A DNA stretch of 36,396 nucleotides from the IMG/VR virus record IMGVR_UViG_3300045930_000120, positions 1 to 36,396 of that record. One strand, given 5' to 3'. This document shows positions 29,645 to 36,325 of the stretch, one piece after another. The first letter of the stretch is position 1, and each line of letters begins with the position of its first letter. Position numbers and translations under genes: made by a program. This DNA comes from a virus. The notes beneath the pieces were generated by a model. It was not told the origin of the DNA and searched no databases. It worked only from the letters and a program-made list of their open reading frames with translations.

Positions 29645-30351
29645 GTCGTGTCGATCCAGATGTCGCCGACGCCCGGAGAAGAGGGCGCGGTCGAGGACAC
29701 CGTGATCAGCGGGATCACCTGCCACGCCAGACTGCCGCGGGCATAAAGCTCGCCATCGTTCGGTGCCTCGCCGATCCCGGTGTCCGGCTTCTGCACGATG
29801 ATGCCGGTGCGCGCGTTCACCAGCGCCGAGCCGCCTTCGATCCAGGTCACCGTGAAATCCCAGTAAGTGCCCATGTCGGCAATGGCGGTGATGGCGTAGT
29901 GCTGCCACTGACTCGCGTCGGCCTTGCGCTGGATGAGGAACTTGTCGCCGACGTTGATCTGCCTGAGCATCAGCGCCGCATCGTTGTTGGTGGCCGTCTG
30001 CTCGTGGATGTAGATGTGGGTCGCCAGCGTCTGGTTGGCGTTGTTCATCCTGAAATTGCCGGCAATCGGCGGCGGCGTATAGTTGGATGCGTTGAACGTG
30101 TAGTCGAAATAGCCGAACAGCCCGGCCCCGGTCGCCGATTCCACATCCGCCATCGTGGCGTAGTAGCTGCTGTCATGGCCGTCGAACAGATCGGCATTGA
30201 GGCCGGAACCGGGGCCGTCCACGGTGAGCAGCTTGGCCAGCACCTGCGCCGCGGTGTCGGGTGAGCCATCGGCACCAGGCGGACCGGGAACGCCGGGATT
30301 TCCTGTTGCCCCGGTTGCACCCTTAATGTTAGTTTCGAGGTTCCAGGCCAT
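29641..30351 (-). CDS. tail fibre protein with short collagen-like N-terminus
   Basis: A 236-residue protein. An N-terminal strip of about six Gly-X-Y triplets (GATGATGNPGVPGPPGADG, about 11-29) leads to VLAKLLTVDGPGSGLNADLF then DGHDSSYYATMAD (about 37-69), a motif common in tail fibres. A beta-rich C-terminal domain follows, ending in PSSPGVGDIWIDTT. It would be a trimeric fibre. Its start codon lies only 14 bases from the divergent homing endonuclease start, and the two ribosome binding sites overlap on opposite strands. Confidence 0.8.
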   Translation of the reverse strand: MAWNLETNIKGATGATGNPGVPGPPGADGSPDTAAQVLAKLLTVDGPGSGLNADLFDGHDSSYYATMADVESATGAGLFGYFDYTFNASNYTPPPIAGNFRMNNANQTLATHIYIHEQTATNNDAALMLRQINVGDKFLIQRKADASQWQHYAITAIADMGTYWDFTVTWIEGGSALVNARTGIIVQKPDTGIGEAPNDGELYARGSLAWQVIPLITVSSTAPSSPGVGDIWIDTT

Positions 30352-30365
30352 CAGGAGGAACTCCG

Positions 30366-30746
30366 ATGTCGTGCAGCTTTGAAGGATGCCAGGAAACAGT
30401 CAAAAAACAGGGCCTGTGCAGCGCTCACTATCGGCAAAAGGTACGCGGAATCCCGCTGCAGCCATTGCAGCGCTTGAACAGCGTCGAAGCCAAGCTTGCC
30501 ACCTATAGCAAAACGGTTGGCGATTGCATCATATGGACTGGTGTCAAACAGAGTCGCGGCTACGGCCGCATTACCATCAGCGGCGAGAGATTCCTCGCGC
30601 ACCGCATCGCCTATGAGCGCAAGCATGGTTACGTTCCGGAGCATCTTGATGTTCACCATAAATGCGGCAACAAGCTCTGCATAAACACCGATCATCTGGA
30701 GCTTTTGCCGCACGGCCCGCATATGCGCCTTCATAACCACCGATAG
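30366..30746 (+). CDS. HNH homing endonuclease between two fibre genes
   Basis: A 126-residue protein with a strong AGGAGG seven bases before the ATG. It has an N-terminal CSFEGCQETVKKQGLCSAHY zinc knuckle (3-22) and an HNH_3 core: CIIWTGVKQSRGYGRI (about 54-69), AHRIAYERKHGYVPEHLDVH (about 79-98), and HKCGNKLCINTDHLELL (about 98-114). It points against the operon. Its 3' end overlaps the collagen-like fibre gene by 16 bases and its 5' end nearly touches the next fibre gene, so it fills exactly the gap between them. No separate promoter is evident. Confidence 0.88.
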   Translation: MSCSFEGCQETVKKQGLCSAHYRQKVRGIPLQPLQRLNSVEAKLATYSKTVGDCIIWTGVKQSRGYGRITISGERFLAHRIAYERKHGYVPEHLDVHHKCGNKLCINTDHLELLPHGPHMRLHNHR

Positions 30747-31486
30747 ACATCCCCGGTCGTTTCATCGAGATACATGTCGCCCGTCAGCATGCCGGTACCG
30801 TCGGTTGGCGGTCCTGCACCGGTAAACCACAGTGAACCACGAACACCAGGCGGTCCCGGCGCGCCACTGCCATCACCTGTGACCACTGTCCAGCTTGCGT
30901 TTTGCCGGGCGTATTGCTGGCCGTCGGCAGGTGCTTCGGGAATGCCGCCGCCACCGTCAATCACCACAGTGCCGCCGCCGCCACCCGGCTGCCCGTCATC
31001 ACCTCTTTCGCCTTTCTCCCCTTTCCTGCCGCGCGGAATCTTGAGGTTGAGCGTCTGATGTGGCGACTCTCCGGTGATGGTCGCATCGGCCTTCTCATTC
31101 GGCCCGACCGTCACCACCTTGCCGATCGACAGTTCGTTGGGCGGCCCCGGCTCACCCTTGTCGCCCTTCAAGCCTTGTACGCTGTCGCCCGGATCGCCTT
31201 TCTCGCCGTTGACACCAGGCTCCCCGTCACGGCCATCGACACCATCTTTTCCGTCGACGCCATCCCTGCCGGGCAGCCCTTGCTCGCCTTGAGGGCCAGG
31301 AACAGGCTCTGGCTGCGGGCCAGCCGGCACGTCGGTCAGCACCGGCTTGCCGCGGACAAGCAGACGCTTGCCGTCAAACACCAGATCCTCGGTGCCGCCC
31401 AGCCGGGTCGAACTTTCCCACAGCGCCAGCTGGTCGGCCTCACCGGAGCCGGACACCGCGCGGCGGAAGGGCGCAAGCTCATTCAT
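30731..31486 (-). CDS. collagen-like tail fibre protein
   Basis: A 251-residue protein. The N-terminal 40 residues (DQLALWESSTRLGGTEDLVF) look like an attachment domain. A long Gly-X-Y tract follows (about 62-125, GPQGEQGLPGRDGVDGKDG and onward), then a short beta insert (SPHQTLNLKIPRG), a second Gly-X-Y tract (about 150-165), and a C-terminus with GDMYLDETTGDVYRWL. Fibres of this type usually continue after DVYRW with a G-x-x-W segment, so the last residues may have been cut short by the adjacent homing endonuclease gene, which overlaps the stop. Its ATG overlaps the upstream stop (ATGA). Confidence 0.8.
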   Translation of the reverse strand: MNELAPFRRAVSGSGEADQLALWESSTRLGGTEDLVFDGKRLLVRGKPVLTDVPAGPQPEPVPGPQGEQGLPGRDGVDGKDGVDGRDGEPGVNGEKGDPGDSVQGLKGDKGEPGPPNELSIGKVVTVGPNEKADATITGESPHQTLNLKIPRGRKGEKGERGDDGQPGGGGGTVVIDGGGGIPEAPADGQQYARQNASWTVVTGDGSGAPGPPGVRGSLWFTGAGPPTDGTGMLTGDMYLDETTGDVYRWL

Positions 31487-31668
31487 GCCGGTTCGTCCCC
31501 TTCCTCCTCGTCACCGGCGCCATTGTCGTCCTCGCTGGCGGCGGCTGTCTCGATCTCCGAAACCTTGGCGGTGAGCGTCGCCGTCACGTCGGCCACCGAC
31601 ACGCCCGACTCCAGCGCTTCCTGCACCAGCGCCGCCAGCTCGTCGGAGAAATCCGCGATGTCCATCAT
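31483..31668 (-). CDS. small acidic protein
   Basis: A 61-residue acidic protein, from ATG 31668 with GGAGGG close upstream (31665 is an equally good ATG). It is an amphipathic helix DFSDELAALVQEALESGVSV (about 5-24), a second helix, and a Glu/Asp-rich tail (EDDNGAGDEEEGDEPA). No known family. Its stop overlaps the fibre gene start as ATGA, so it may be a chaperone or adaptor made with the fibre; this is inference. The 40 bases upstream of it separate it from the zinc-ribbon gene. Confidence 0.65.
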   Translation of the reverse strand: MMDIADFSDELAALVQEALESGVSVADVTATLTAKVSEIETAAASEDDNGAGDEEEGDEPA

Positions 31669-31709
31669 CTTGCCCTCCGGTTTTAGCAATCGGCGCGAAT
31701 ATACCACAT

Positions 31710-32009
31710 CTAGTCCACCGTTTTCATCGCCAGCACCAGATCAAGCAACTGATCAATATTCGCCTCGATGGCCAGCGCTTTTGCGAACGTTTCCTGGCTG
31801 ATTTCAATTGTCGTCCAGCGATAGCTGCAACCGTGGCATTTCCGTCGCCGCCTCGTGCCATAGGACGTCGGTCTGCAGTCGACAACGCCAGCCTGGCCGC
31901 CGCATTTCGGACACAGCCGCTGGTCAATGGTGAATTCCTTGCCCGGCAATCGGCGCAACGACCCTGCTCCGGCGGGTGGTGGTTGCAGAAACGTCAGCGT
32001 GTCGCCCAT
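31710..32009 (-). CDS. zinc-ribbon protein, NrdR-N-terminus-like
   Basis: A 99-residue protein with GAGGAA before the ATG. CPKCGGQAGVVDCRPTSYGT (33-52) followed by RRRRKCHGCSYRWTTIE (53-69) mirrors the zinc ribbon of the NrdR repressor: C-P-x-C, V-x-D-x-R, R-R-R-x-C-x-x-C, R-[FW]-T-T. NrdR's ATP-cone is missing; instead there is a short helix. It may bind DNA or RNA, or act as a transcription factor of the early operon. The role is unknown. Confidence 0.75.
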   Translation of the reverse strand: MGDTLTFLQPPPAGAGSLRRLPGKEFTIDQRLCPKCGGQAGVVDCRPTSYGTRRRRKCHGCSYRWTTIEISQETFAKALAIEANIDQLLDLVLAMKTVD

Positions 32010-32019
32010 TGGCTGTTCC

Positions 32020-32229
32020 TCAGTCGCATGAATTCGCCCGTGAGCCGTAAACCTGCCAGGAACCGTCCTCCAGCCGCTTCAGCGCCGAAAACCACGTCCC
32101 GTAGCCGAGCGGGTGGTACTGCGCGGTGATGCGGCCGATCGCATCGTCGACGAACTCACGATCGCCGGTGATCGTGTAGTAGGTCATGGCGCCGGAACTT
32201 TTGGCGTCGACAGTGCCATGGGTGCTCAT
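32020..32229 (-). CDS. small early protein of unknown function
   Basis: A 69-residue protein with segments YYTITGDREFVDDAIGRITA (about 17-36) and PLGYGTWFSALKRLEDGSWQ (about 40-59), a mixed alpha-beta pattern suggestive of a compact domain. Its ATG overlaps the upstream stop (ATGA). Nothing identifies a family. It is one of three consecutive small, coupled early genes. Confidence 0.6.
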   Translation of the reverse strand: MSTHGTVDAKSSGAMTYYTITGDREFVDDAIGRITAQYHPLGYGTWFSALKRLEDGSWQVYGSRANSCD

Positions 32230-32438
32230 GGCTGTTTCCCAATCCTCGCCACCATGCCGCTCACCTCGGCGTCCTTAAGCCTGGTGTTGGCCAGGAGATC
32301 GGTGGTCTCATCCAGCTCGGCATTGAGGTGCTCGATTTCGGCAATCAGCGCCTGCAGCACGTCGAGCGGCATGATCACGGTGGTCTTACGCGCCTTCTGC
32401 CGCTGCAGGGCCTTGGCCTGCTCTAGGGCGTTGCTCAT
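32226..32438 (-). CDS. small coiled-coil-like early protein
   Basis: A 70-residue, mainly helical protein: EQAKALQRQKARKTTVIMPL then DVLQALIAEIEHLNAELDE (about 26-44), with heptad-like leucines. Start and stop both overlap neighbours as ATGA. It could dimerise; no DNA-binding motif is evident. Function unknown. Confidence 0.6.
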   Translation of the reverse strand: MSNALEQAKALQRQKARKTTVIMPLDVLQALIAEIEHLNAELDETTDLLANTRLKDAEVSGMVARIGKQP

Positions 32439-32635
32439 AGCTGCCCCTTCAGCATTTCGATGCCGCGCGCAATGACCGTCAGCTTGGCCTTCAGCGCGTC
32501 GATATCCTGCGAAACCGTGGTGCGCGGCGGCTGCGGCTCGCCATTGCCGCCAGGGTGCGGCGCGTGCTTCAGCTTCGGTGCATTGGGAAAGTCCCGCTCC
32601 AGAGCGGTCTGGATCTCTTTTGCCATTTCGTCCAT
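32435..32635 (-). CDS. small early protein with C-terminal helix
   Basis: A 66-residue protein: an N-terminal helix (DEMAKEIQTALERDFPNA), a Pro/Gly-rich middle (PHPGGNGEPQPP), and a C-terminal helix (DIDALKAKLTVIARGIEMLK). No family recognised. It directly follows the DUF1376 gene with one base between the stop and this start region, so it is part of the same translation chain. Confidence 0.6.
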   Translation of the reverse strand: MDEMAKEIQTALERDFPNAPKLKHAPHPGGNGEPQPPRTTVSQDIDALKAKLTVIARGIEMLKGQL

Positions 32636-32636
32636 G

Positions 32637-33275
32637 TCAGTTCCCTTTCAGTTTTTCGAAGAGGTGTCCCGGTACTGTTTCGGCGGCCAATGCCGCCAGC
32701 TTTTCCGCAAGCTCCGGTCCTGGCGGGTCGTGGCCGTTGTTTTTTGGCATGGCCGGCGAACGGCCCTCACAGCCGGGTGAGCCGGCCATTGCCGCACTAT
32801 CGTCTCCGTCTTGCGCGCGGAGGTAAGGCACTTCCTTAGAAGATTTATCTTTCGGGTTCGGGAACGCGCGCGCGAGTGTACCAGCACCCTTTGTTTTCCC
32901 GCGTTTTTTTGGGGTTCCTGTCACACCCAAAGCCGCACCCTTTGCCGCACCCTTTGCCGCAGGGTTCCTGGTCTGGAATTCATGCCGTTTTTCTATCTCC
33001 TCGTCGGCCCGGCCATTGCGCAGATAACCATCGGAATCAACCCACAGTTTGCCAAACCAGATCAGCCGCTCGACCGCTTTTGATGCATCGACGGCACGTG
33101 GAACGCCGAGCAGATGCCGCAGCGCATAAGGATCGTTCAACACTCGACCGTCCTGGTCGTAGATTGCGCAAAGCAGCCGGATGTAATCGCCCACATTGGC
33201 CGCCGACATGTCTTTCGTGCCGTCCAGAAAGTCGGTGGGATAGAAGCGGAAGTGTGGGATTTTCTTGCGCGGCAT
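32637..33275 (-). CDS. replication-associated DUF1376 (YdaU-like) protein
   Basis: A 212-residue protein whose N-terminal 95 residues are a clear DUF1376 domain: HFRFYPTDFLDGTKDMSAAN (8-27), VGDYIRLLCAIYDQDGRV and LIWFGKLWVDSDGYLRNGRA. The family is winged-helix-like and occurs at phage replication loci, where it often stands next to helicase loaders. The C-terminal half is Lys/Ala/Gly-rich and disordered (TPKKRGKTKGAGT), ending in a helix. It is the only replication-type gene in the window; no helicase, primase or initiator accompanies it. The start overlaps the HNH stop by one base (TGATG). Confidence 0.85.
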   Translation of the reverse strand: MPRKKIPHFRFYPTDFLDGTKDMSAANVGDYIRLLCAIYDQDGRVLNDPYALRHLLGVPRAVDASKAVERLIWFGKLWVDSDGYLRNGRADEEIEKRHEFQTRNPAAKGAAKGAALGVTGTPKKRGKTKGAGTLARAFPNPKDKSSKEVPYLRAQDGDDSAAMAGSPGCEGRSPAMPKNNGHDPPGPELAEKLAALAAETVPGHLFEKLKGN

Positions 33276-33643
33276 CAGCTCTTGCCCCGCAGATGAAATA
33301 GCTCATGGCAATTACGGCATAGCGCCGTCAGATCGGCTGGATCCTCGAAACCACGCCGCTCGTAAGTCCGGTGATGGACATCGAGGTCGCCGGCGAAATT
33401 GCAGACCTGGCAACGATATCCGGCCGCAGCAAGCGCTCCCTTGCGCTTTTCCCGCCATTCCGGCGTCTGTAGATAATCCCGGTAAGGCATGGTCGCGAGA
33501 TGGTGGTGACGCTGCGCATTCTGCTTCCTGACATAAGCCCAGAATTCATCCTGATGCTGATATGCCCATATCCAGAATTGCTCGACTTGCTCGCGCTCTT
33601 CAGCGGTCTTATAGACGCGGCAGTGAGCCATCTCGTCTATCAT
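33275..33643 (-). CDS. early HNH endonuclease
   Basis: A 122-residue protein from ATG 33643, overlapping the VRR-NUC stop (ATGA). A helical N-terminal part (EQVEQFWIWAYQHQDEFWAY) and a linker with PYRDYLQTPEWREKRKGALA lead to the nuclease core AGYRCQVCNFAGDLDVHHRT (about 79-98) and LTALCRNCHELFH. The C-x-x-C pairs and H-H...N...H are intact. The layout resembles general HNH nucleases that act in phage DNA metabolism rather than homing types, and no gene is interrupted by it. Confidence 0.85.
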   Translation of the reverse strand: MIDEMAHCRVYKTAEEREQVEQFWIWAYQHQDEFWAYVRKQNAQRHHHLATMPYRDYLQTPEWREKRKGALAAAGYRCQVCNFAGDLDVHHRTYERRGFEDPADLTALCRNCHELFHLRGKS

Positions 33644-34032
33644 CCCGCCACCCTCACGGCACCCCACGTTTTTAGGATCTGCACGGCGCCGTCGAACGAA
33701 TTGGCCCAGTTGGCTTTTCCGCCCGCCGCCTTCACCTGATGCAGGAAATCAAGCTGTTCAGGTGTTGGTTTAAGACCGCCGCGCTTCAGTTCAAGCGCAT
33801 GCACAATTCCGTCCGGCGGCGCAATCAGAATAAAGTCGCTCACACCCGGTAAGACCAGCATGCGTTTTAGGCGCGCGCCTGTGACCCGATCCCGTCCTTC
33901 GCCATTAGGGCAATGAAAAGCGATCCAGCCAGGTTTGAGCGAAACGCGGATAAGATCCGCAACGGCACAGTGCAATTTGAATTCCAGCGGTGGTGGTGGT
34001 TTCCGCATGCGGAAGAAAGAGAGCTGGTTCAT
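33640..34032 (-). CDS. VRR-NUC domain nuclease
   Basis: A 130-residue protein with the PD-(D/E)XK-type VRR-NUC core: IAFHCPNGEGRDRVTGARLK (about 37-56), LPGVSDFILIAPPDGIVHAL (about 61-80) and ELKRGGLKPTPEQLDFLHQV (81-100), containing the conserved G-V-x-D, E-x-K and Q. Phage members act as Holliday-junction or flap nucleases in recombination and replication. Start and stop overlap neighbours as ATGA. Complete. Confidence 0.92.
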   Translation of the reverse strand: MNQLSFFRMRKPPPPLEFKLHCAVADLIRVSLKPGWIAFHCPNGEGRDRVTGARLKRMLVLPGVSDFILIAPPDGIVHALELKRGGLKPTPEQLDFLHQVKAAGGKANWANSFDGAVQILKTWGAVRVAG

Positions 34033-34559
34033 GGGACATGACTCCAGCGCTGGCCGAGCTTGATTTTGCTGATTGCCTGGAACTTGACATCGAAACGATC
34101 GGCAATTGACTTCTGCTTTTCACCCAATGCCAGGCGGCGGCGTATTTCGGCAATGTCGTCAACGCGTAAGCGTGCGTTCTTGAGCTTTCCTTCACGTGCC
34201 AGTTTAGCAAGATCCGGTCGGACTGGGTGAAGCCGTCCCTTGGCCACCGCATCCCGCATATTGTCGCTAGACGAGGCTGGTCGCAGATGGGTCGGGTTGA
34301 TGCAGGACGGCCGATCGCAGCTGTGCATTGCCACCTGACCGGCACGAAGACCGCGGAACTGCTCGCATACGTATCGATGGACATACAGGTTCTTCAGCCC
34401 GCCCACGCTGAACTTGCCATAGCCCTTGGCATTCTTTGCGCCTTGCCAGATCCAGCAATCGCCATCCTGGACGGTGCGGCTTAACAGATGCTCCAATACC
34501 TTTGCCGGCGGCAGCTTGCGTGGTTTTCTTGTGGTGAACAGGTGGAGCTGGTGGTTCAT
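34029..34559 (-). CDS. HNH homing endonuclease with C-terminal HTH
   Basis: A 176-residue protein: HNH_3 core DCWIWQGAKNAKGYGKFSVG (about 34-53), LYVHRYVCEQFRG and AMHSCDRPSCINPTHLRPAS (about 77-96), then a Lys/Arg-rich linker and a helix-turn-helix DIAEIRRRLALGEKQKSIA with RFDVKFQAISKI. Its first residues MNHQLHLFTTRKP resemble those of the downstream nuclease (MNQLSFFRMRKP), and both junctions are ATGA, so it fits seamlessly into the operon. Typical free-standing homing type; not expected to be needed by the phage. Confidence 0.85.
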   Translation of the reverse strand: MNHQLHLFTTRKPRKLPPAKVLEHLLSRTVQDGDCWIWQGAKNAKGYGKFSVGGLKNLYVHRYVCEQFRGLRAGQVAMHSCDRPSCINPTHLRPASSSDNMRDAVAKGRLHPVRPDLAKLAREGKLKNARLRVDDIAEIRRRLALGEKQKSIADRFDVKFQAISKIKLGQRWSHVP

Positions 34560-35497
34560 GCCGTGGCCACCTCGGCAAACAGCGGCAGGTCATTGACAAT
34601 GCGCGATTGCGCCATCGCGGCATAGGTTGGATTCAGCTCGATCAGGATGGCGTTGCGGCCGAGTCGGTCGGCGACCAGCCCGGTGGTGCCGCTGCCGCCG
34701 AACGGATCGAGCACGATGCCGCCTTTCGGACAGCCGGCCAGGATGCACGGCTCGACCAATGCCGGCGGAAAGGTAGCGAAGTGCGCGTCGGCAAACGGGA
34801 AAGACGGGATTGTCCAAACGTTGCGGCGGTTGCGGGTTTCGCGCGGCCCGATCAGATGCAGATTGTCATGCGTGCTTCGCGGGAATATTCCGTCGCCGAT
34901 ACCTTTGAGCGGTCGGACGTTATTCGGCCCGTCCGGATAATTGGCTTCCTCCGCAATCGCCTCGGCGTCGTAGAAGTAGCGTTCGCTCTTGGCCAGCAGC
35001 CAGATCTTCTCATGGCTGGATGTCGGCCGGTCGCGCACCGATTCCGGCATCGGGTTCGGCTTATGCCAGATGATCTCCGAGCGCACCCACCAGCCCGCAT
35101 CTTGAAGCGCAATGGCCAGCCGGTTCGGCACCATGCACAGGTCTTTGGGTTTGAGCACGCCGCCGATGGTGCCGAACGGCTTGTCGCGAAAGGTGCGGTC
35201 GTCGTCGCCCTTCAGTTTGGTGTCATGCGCTGAGCGACCATTGATCTGCGCAGCGTAGCTGTCGCCGTAATTAATCCAAGCTGTGCCGGTCTTTTTCAGC
35301 AACCGTTTGGCCGCTTCGAAGACGTCCACCATGACGGCGATATGCTCGCCCAGTGTCGGCTCGAGGCCAAGCTGTCCCGGCACGCCATAATCGCGCAGCC
35401 CCCAATACGGCGGCGAGGTGACGATGCAGTCGACGCTCTCGGCCGGCATGGCGCGCATGACGTCGCGGCAGTCGCCGGTCAAGACGCGCACGCTCAT
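34556..35497 (-). CDS. site-specific DNA methyltransferase (beta-type order)
   Basis: A 313-residue amino-methyltransferase. Motif IV TSPPYW (27-32) comes first, preceded by GDCRDVMRAMP. The SAM-binding motif I DPFGGSGTTG (264-273) and motif X-like NAILIELNPTYAAMAQSR (283 onward) are at the end, the circularly permuted beta order, as in CcrM and many N4-C and N6-A enzymes. EKIWLLAKSERYFYDAEAI in the middle is typical of phage orphan methyltransferases. No partner restriction gene is present, so it likely protects phage DNA or alters gene regulation. The target sequence cannot be read from the protein. It neighbours a GcrA-like gene, and GcrA works at methylated GANTC. Confidence 0.9.
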   Translation of the reverse strand: MSVRVLTGDCRDVMRAMPAESVDCIVTSPPYWGLRDYGVPGQLGLEPTLGEHIAVMVDVFEAAKRLLKKTGTAWINYGDSYAAQINGRSAHDTKLKGDDDRTFRDKPFGTIGGVLKPKDLCMVPNRLAIALQDAGWWVRSEIIWHKPNPMPESVRDRPTSSHEKIWLLAKSERYFYDAEAIAEEANYPDGPNNVRPLKGIGDGIFPRSTHDNLHLIGPRETRNRRNVWTIPSFPFADAHFATFPPALVEPCILAGCPKGGIVLDPFGGSGTTGLVADRLGRNAILIELNPTYAAMAQSRIVNDLPLFAEVATA

Positions 35498-35667
35498 GCC
35501 GACCCTCCTGGTTGCTCAGGACGCGGCGGAAAATGATCCTTGGCGTAGCGGTGTTTCCAGTATTCAAGTTCCTTGCGCAGCCGTTCGATCTCGTCGGCGG
35601 CAGCGGCGGCATACGGATAGCCTAGCCCTGCGTGTAGCTGCCGCAGTATCTCCACGATGTCGCTCAC
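35494..35667 (-). CDS. small helical early protein
   Basis: A 57-residue protein from GTG 35667, which overlaps the gcrA-like stop as GTGA and has GGGAGG six bases upstream; the longer open frame is shadow. It consists of two helices: SDIVEILRQLHAGLGYPYAA and ADEIERLRKELEYWKHRYAK, the second heptad-like. Proteins of this shape (a DIVERLR-like start) are common small phage ORFs. Function unknown. Confidence 0.65.
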   Translation of the reverse strand: MSDIVEILRQLHAGLGYPYAAAAADEIERLRKELEYWKHRYAKDHFPPRPEQPGGSA

Positions 35668-36170
35668 CCGCTGCCTCCCGCCCGCGATTTGGCCCGGTGA
35701 TAGTCGCAGTAGGAATTGCCGAATTCTGTCGATGCCCCACAAAAGAGATATCCCCCGACGACTGCCGCCTCAGACTCAGGCCAGCGGCATTGATTGGCGC
35801 CGAGGTTCATGATCGGCACCAGAAGCATATGCGGCTTGGCCGCCGGTTTGGCCTTCTCCGCCCACGCCTTTTTCCGCCCCTCGCGCTCTTCCCAGGCGCC
35901 CCAGTCGGCGGTGACCTTTTTGGCCGACGGCGGATCCTGGATTTCAGGTGGTGCCACGATGGGTTTCCGTGCCGGCTTGTATTTCTTGCGCCGCGGCCGC
36001 TCGGCCGCGCACTTGTCTGTCCACAGCTTGTTCAACTGCTCGTCGCGGTGCAGGCGGCCCAGCACGGCGTTCTTCGACAGCCCGAAGACGACCGAAATGG
36101 CGCGCGCATTGCAGCCGGCCGACACCAGCTGCGCGACAAGGTCAGGGTTCCATTGCGGCGTCTGCTGCAT
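35664..36170 (-). CDS. GcrA-like cell cycle regulator homologue
   Basis: A 168-residue protein with GGAGGGG four bases before the ATG. N-terminal WNPDLVAQLVSAGCNARAIS then VVFGLSKNAVLGRLHR (7-42) matches the GcrA DNA-binding helix-turn-helix. The middle is Lys/Arg/Pro-rich. The C-terminal NQCRWPESEA (about 125-134) and YLFCGASTEFGNSYCDYHRA (about 141-160) match the GcrA end domain. In Caulobacter, GcrA binds sigma70-RNA polymerase and activates promoters with methylated GANTC sites. Here it is the first gene of the leftward operon. It may steer host or phage transcription. The N-terminal HTH carries AVLGRLH where hosts have AVIGKVH, a conservative change. Confidence 0.85.
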   Translation of the reverse strand: MQQTPQWNPDLVAQLVSAGCNARAISVVFGLSKNAVLGRLHRDEQLNKLWTDKCAAERPRRKKYKPARKPIVAPPEIQDPPSAKKVTADWGAWEEREGRKKAWAEKAKPAAKPHMLLVPIMNLGANQCRWPESEAAVVGGYLFCGASTEFGNSYCDYHRAKSRAGGSG

Positions 36171-36290
36171 TCAACCCCTCCATGACGGCCGCCGGGCAGA
36201 CCGGGGAACGGCACACCCGGCGGCGCCTTTCCGCTCGACCAGCGTTCGGGCCGGCTGCTGCGGAAACTGTGGGCGGCGAATTTGCCGCAC

Positions 36291-36325
36291 TTGCACAAAT
36301 TGTACCTCTCCGGTAAAATTACCGG
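36291..36325. promoter_or_regulatory. divergent control region with 16-bp palindrome
   Basis: CCGGTAA-AA-TTACCGG (36310-36325) is a near-perfect palindrome with two central bases. It covers a plus-strand -10 box TAAAAT (36314-36319) spaced 17 bases from TTGCAC (36291-36296), a plausible promoter reading rightwards. On the minus strand TACAAT (36304-36299) could be a -10 for the gcrA-like operon, with a poor -35. A shorter palindrome ACAAATTGT (36295-36303) lies beside it. A repressor binding the long palindrome would occlude the plus-strand promoter. The remaining bases 36171-36290 and 36326-36396 show no further feature I can support. Confidence 0.45.

Noticed and set aside
34556-35497. Restriction-modification system
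   Set aside because: The nearby HNH and VRR-NUC nucleases belong to homing and recombination families and none looks like a cognate restriction enzyme; the methyltransferase is most simply an orphan.
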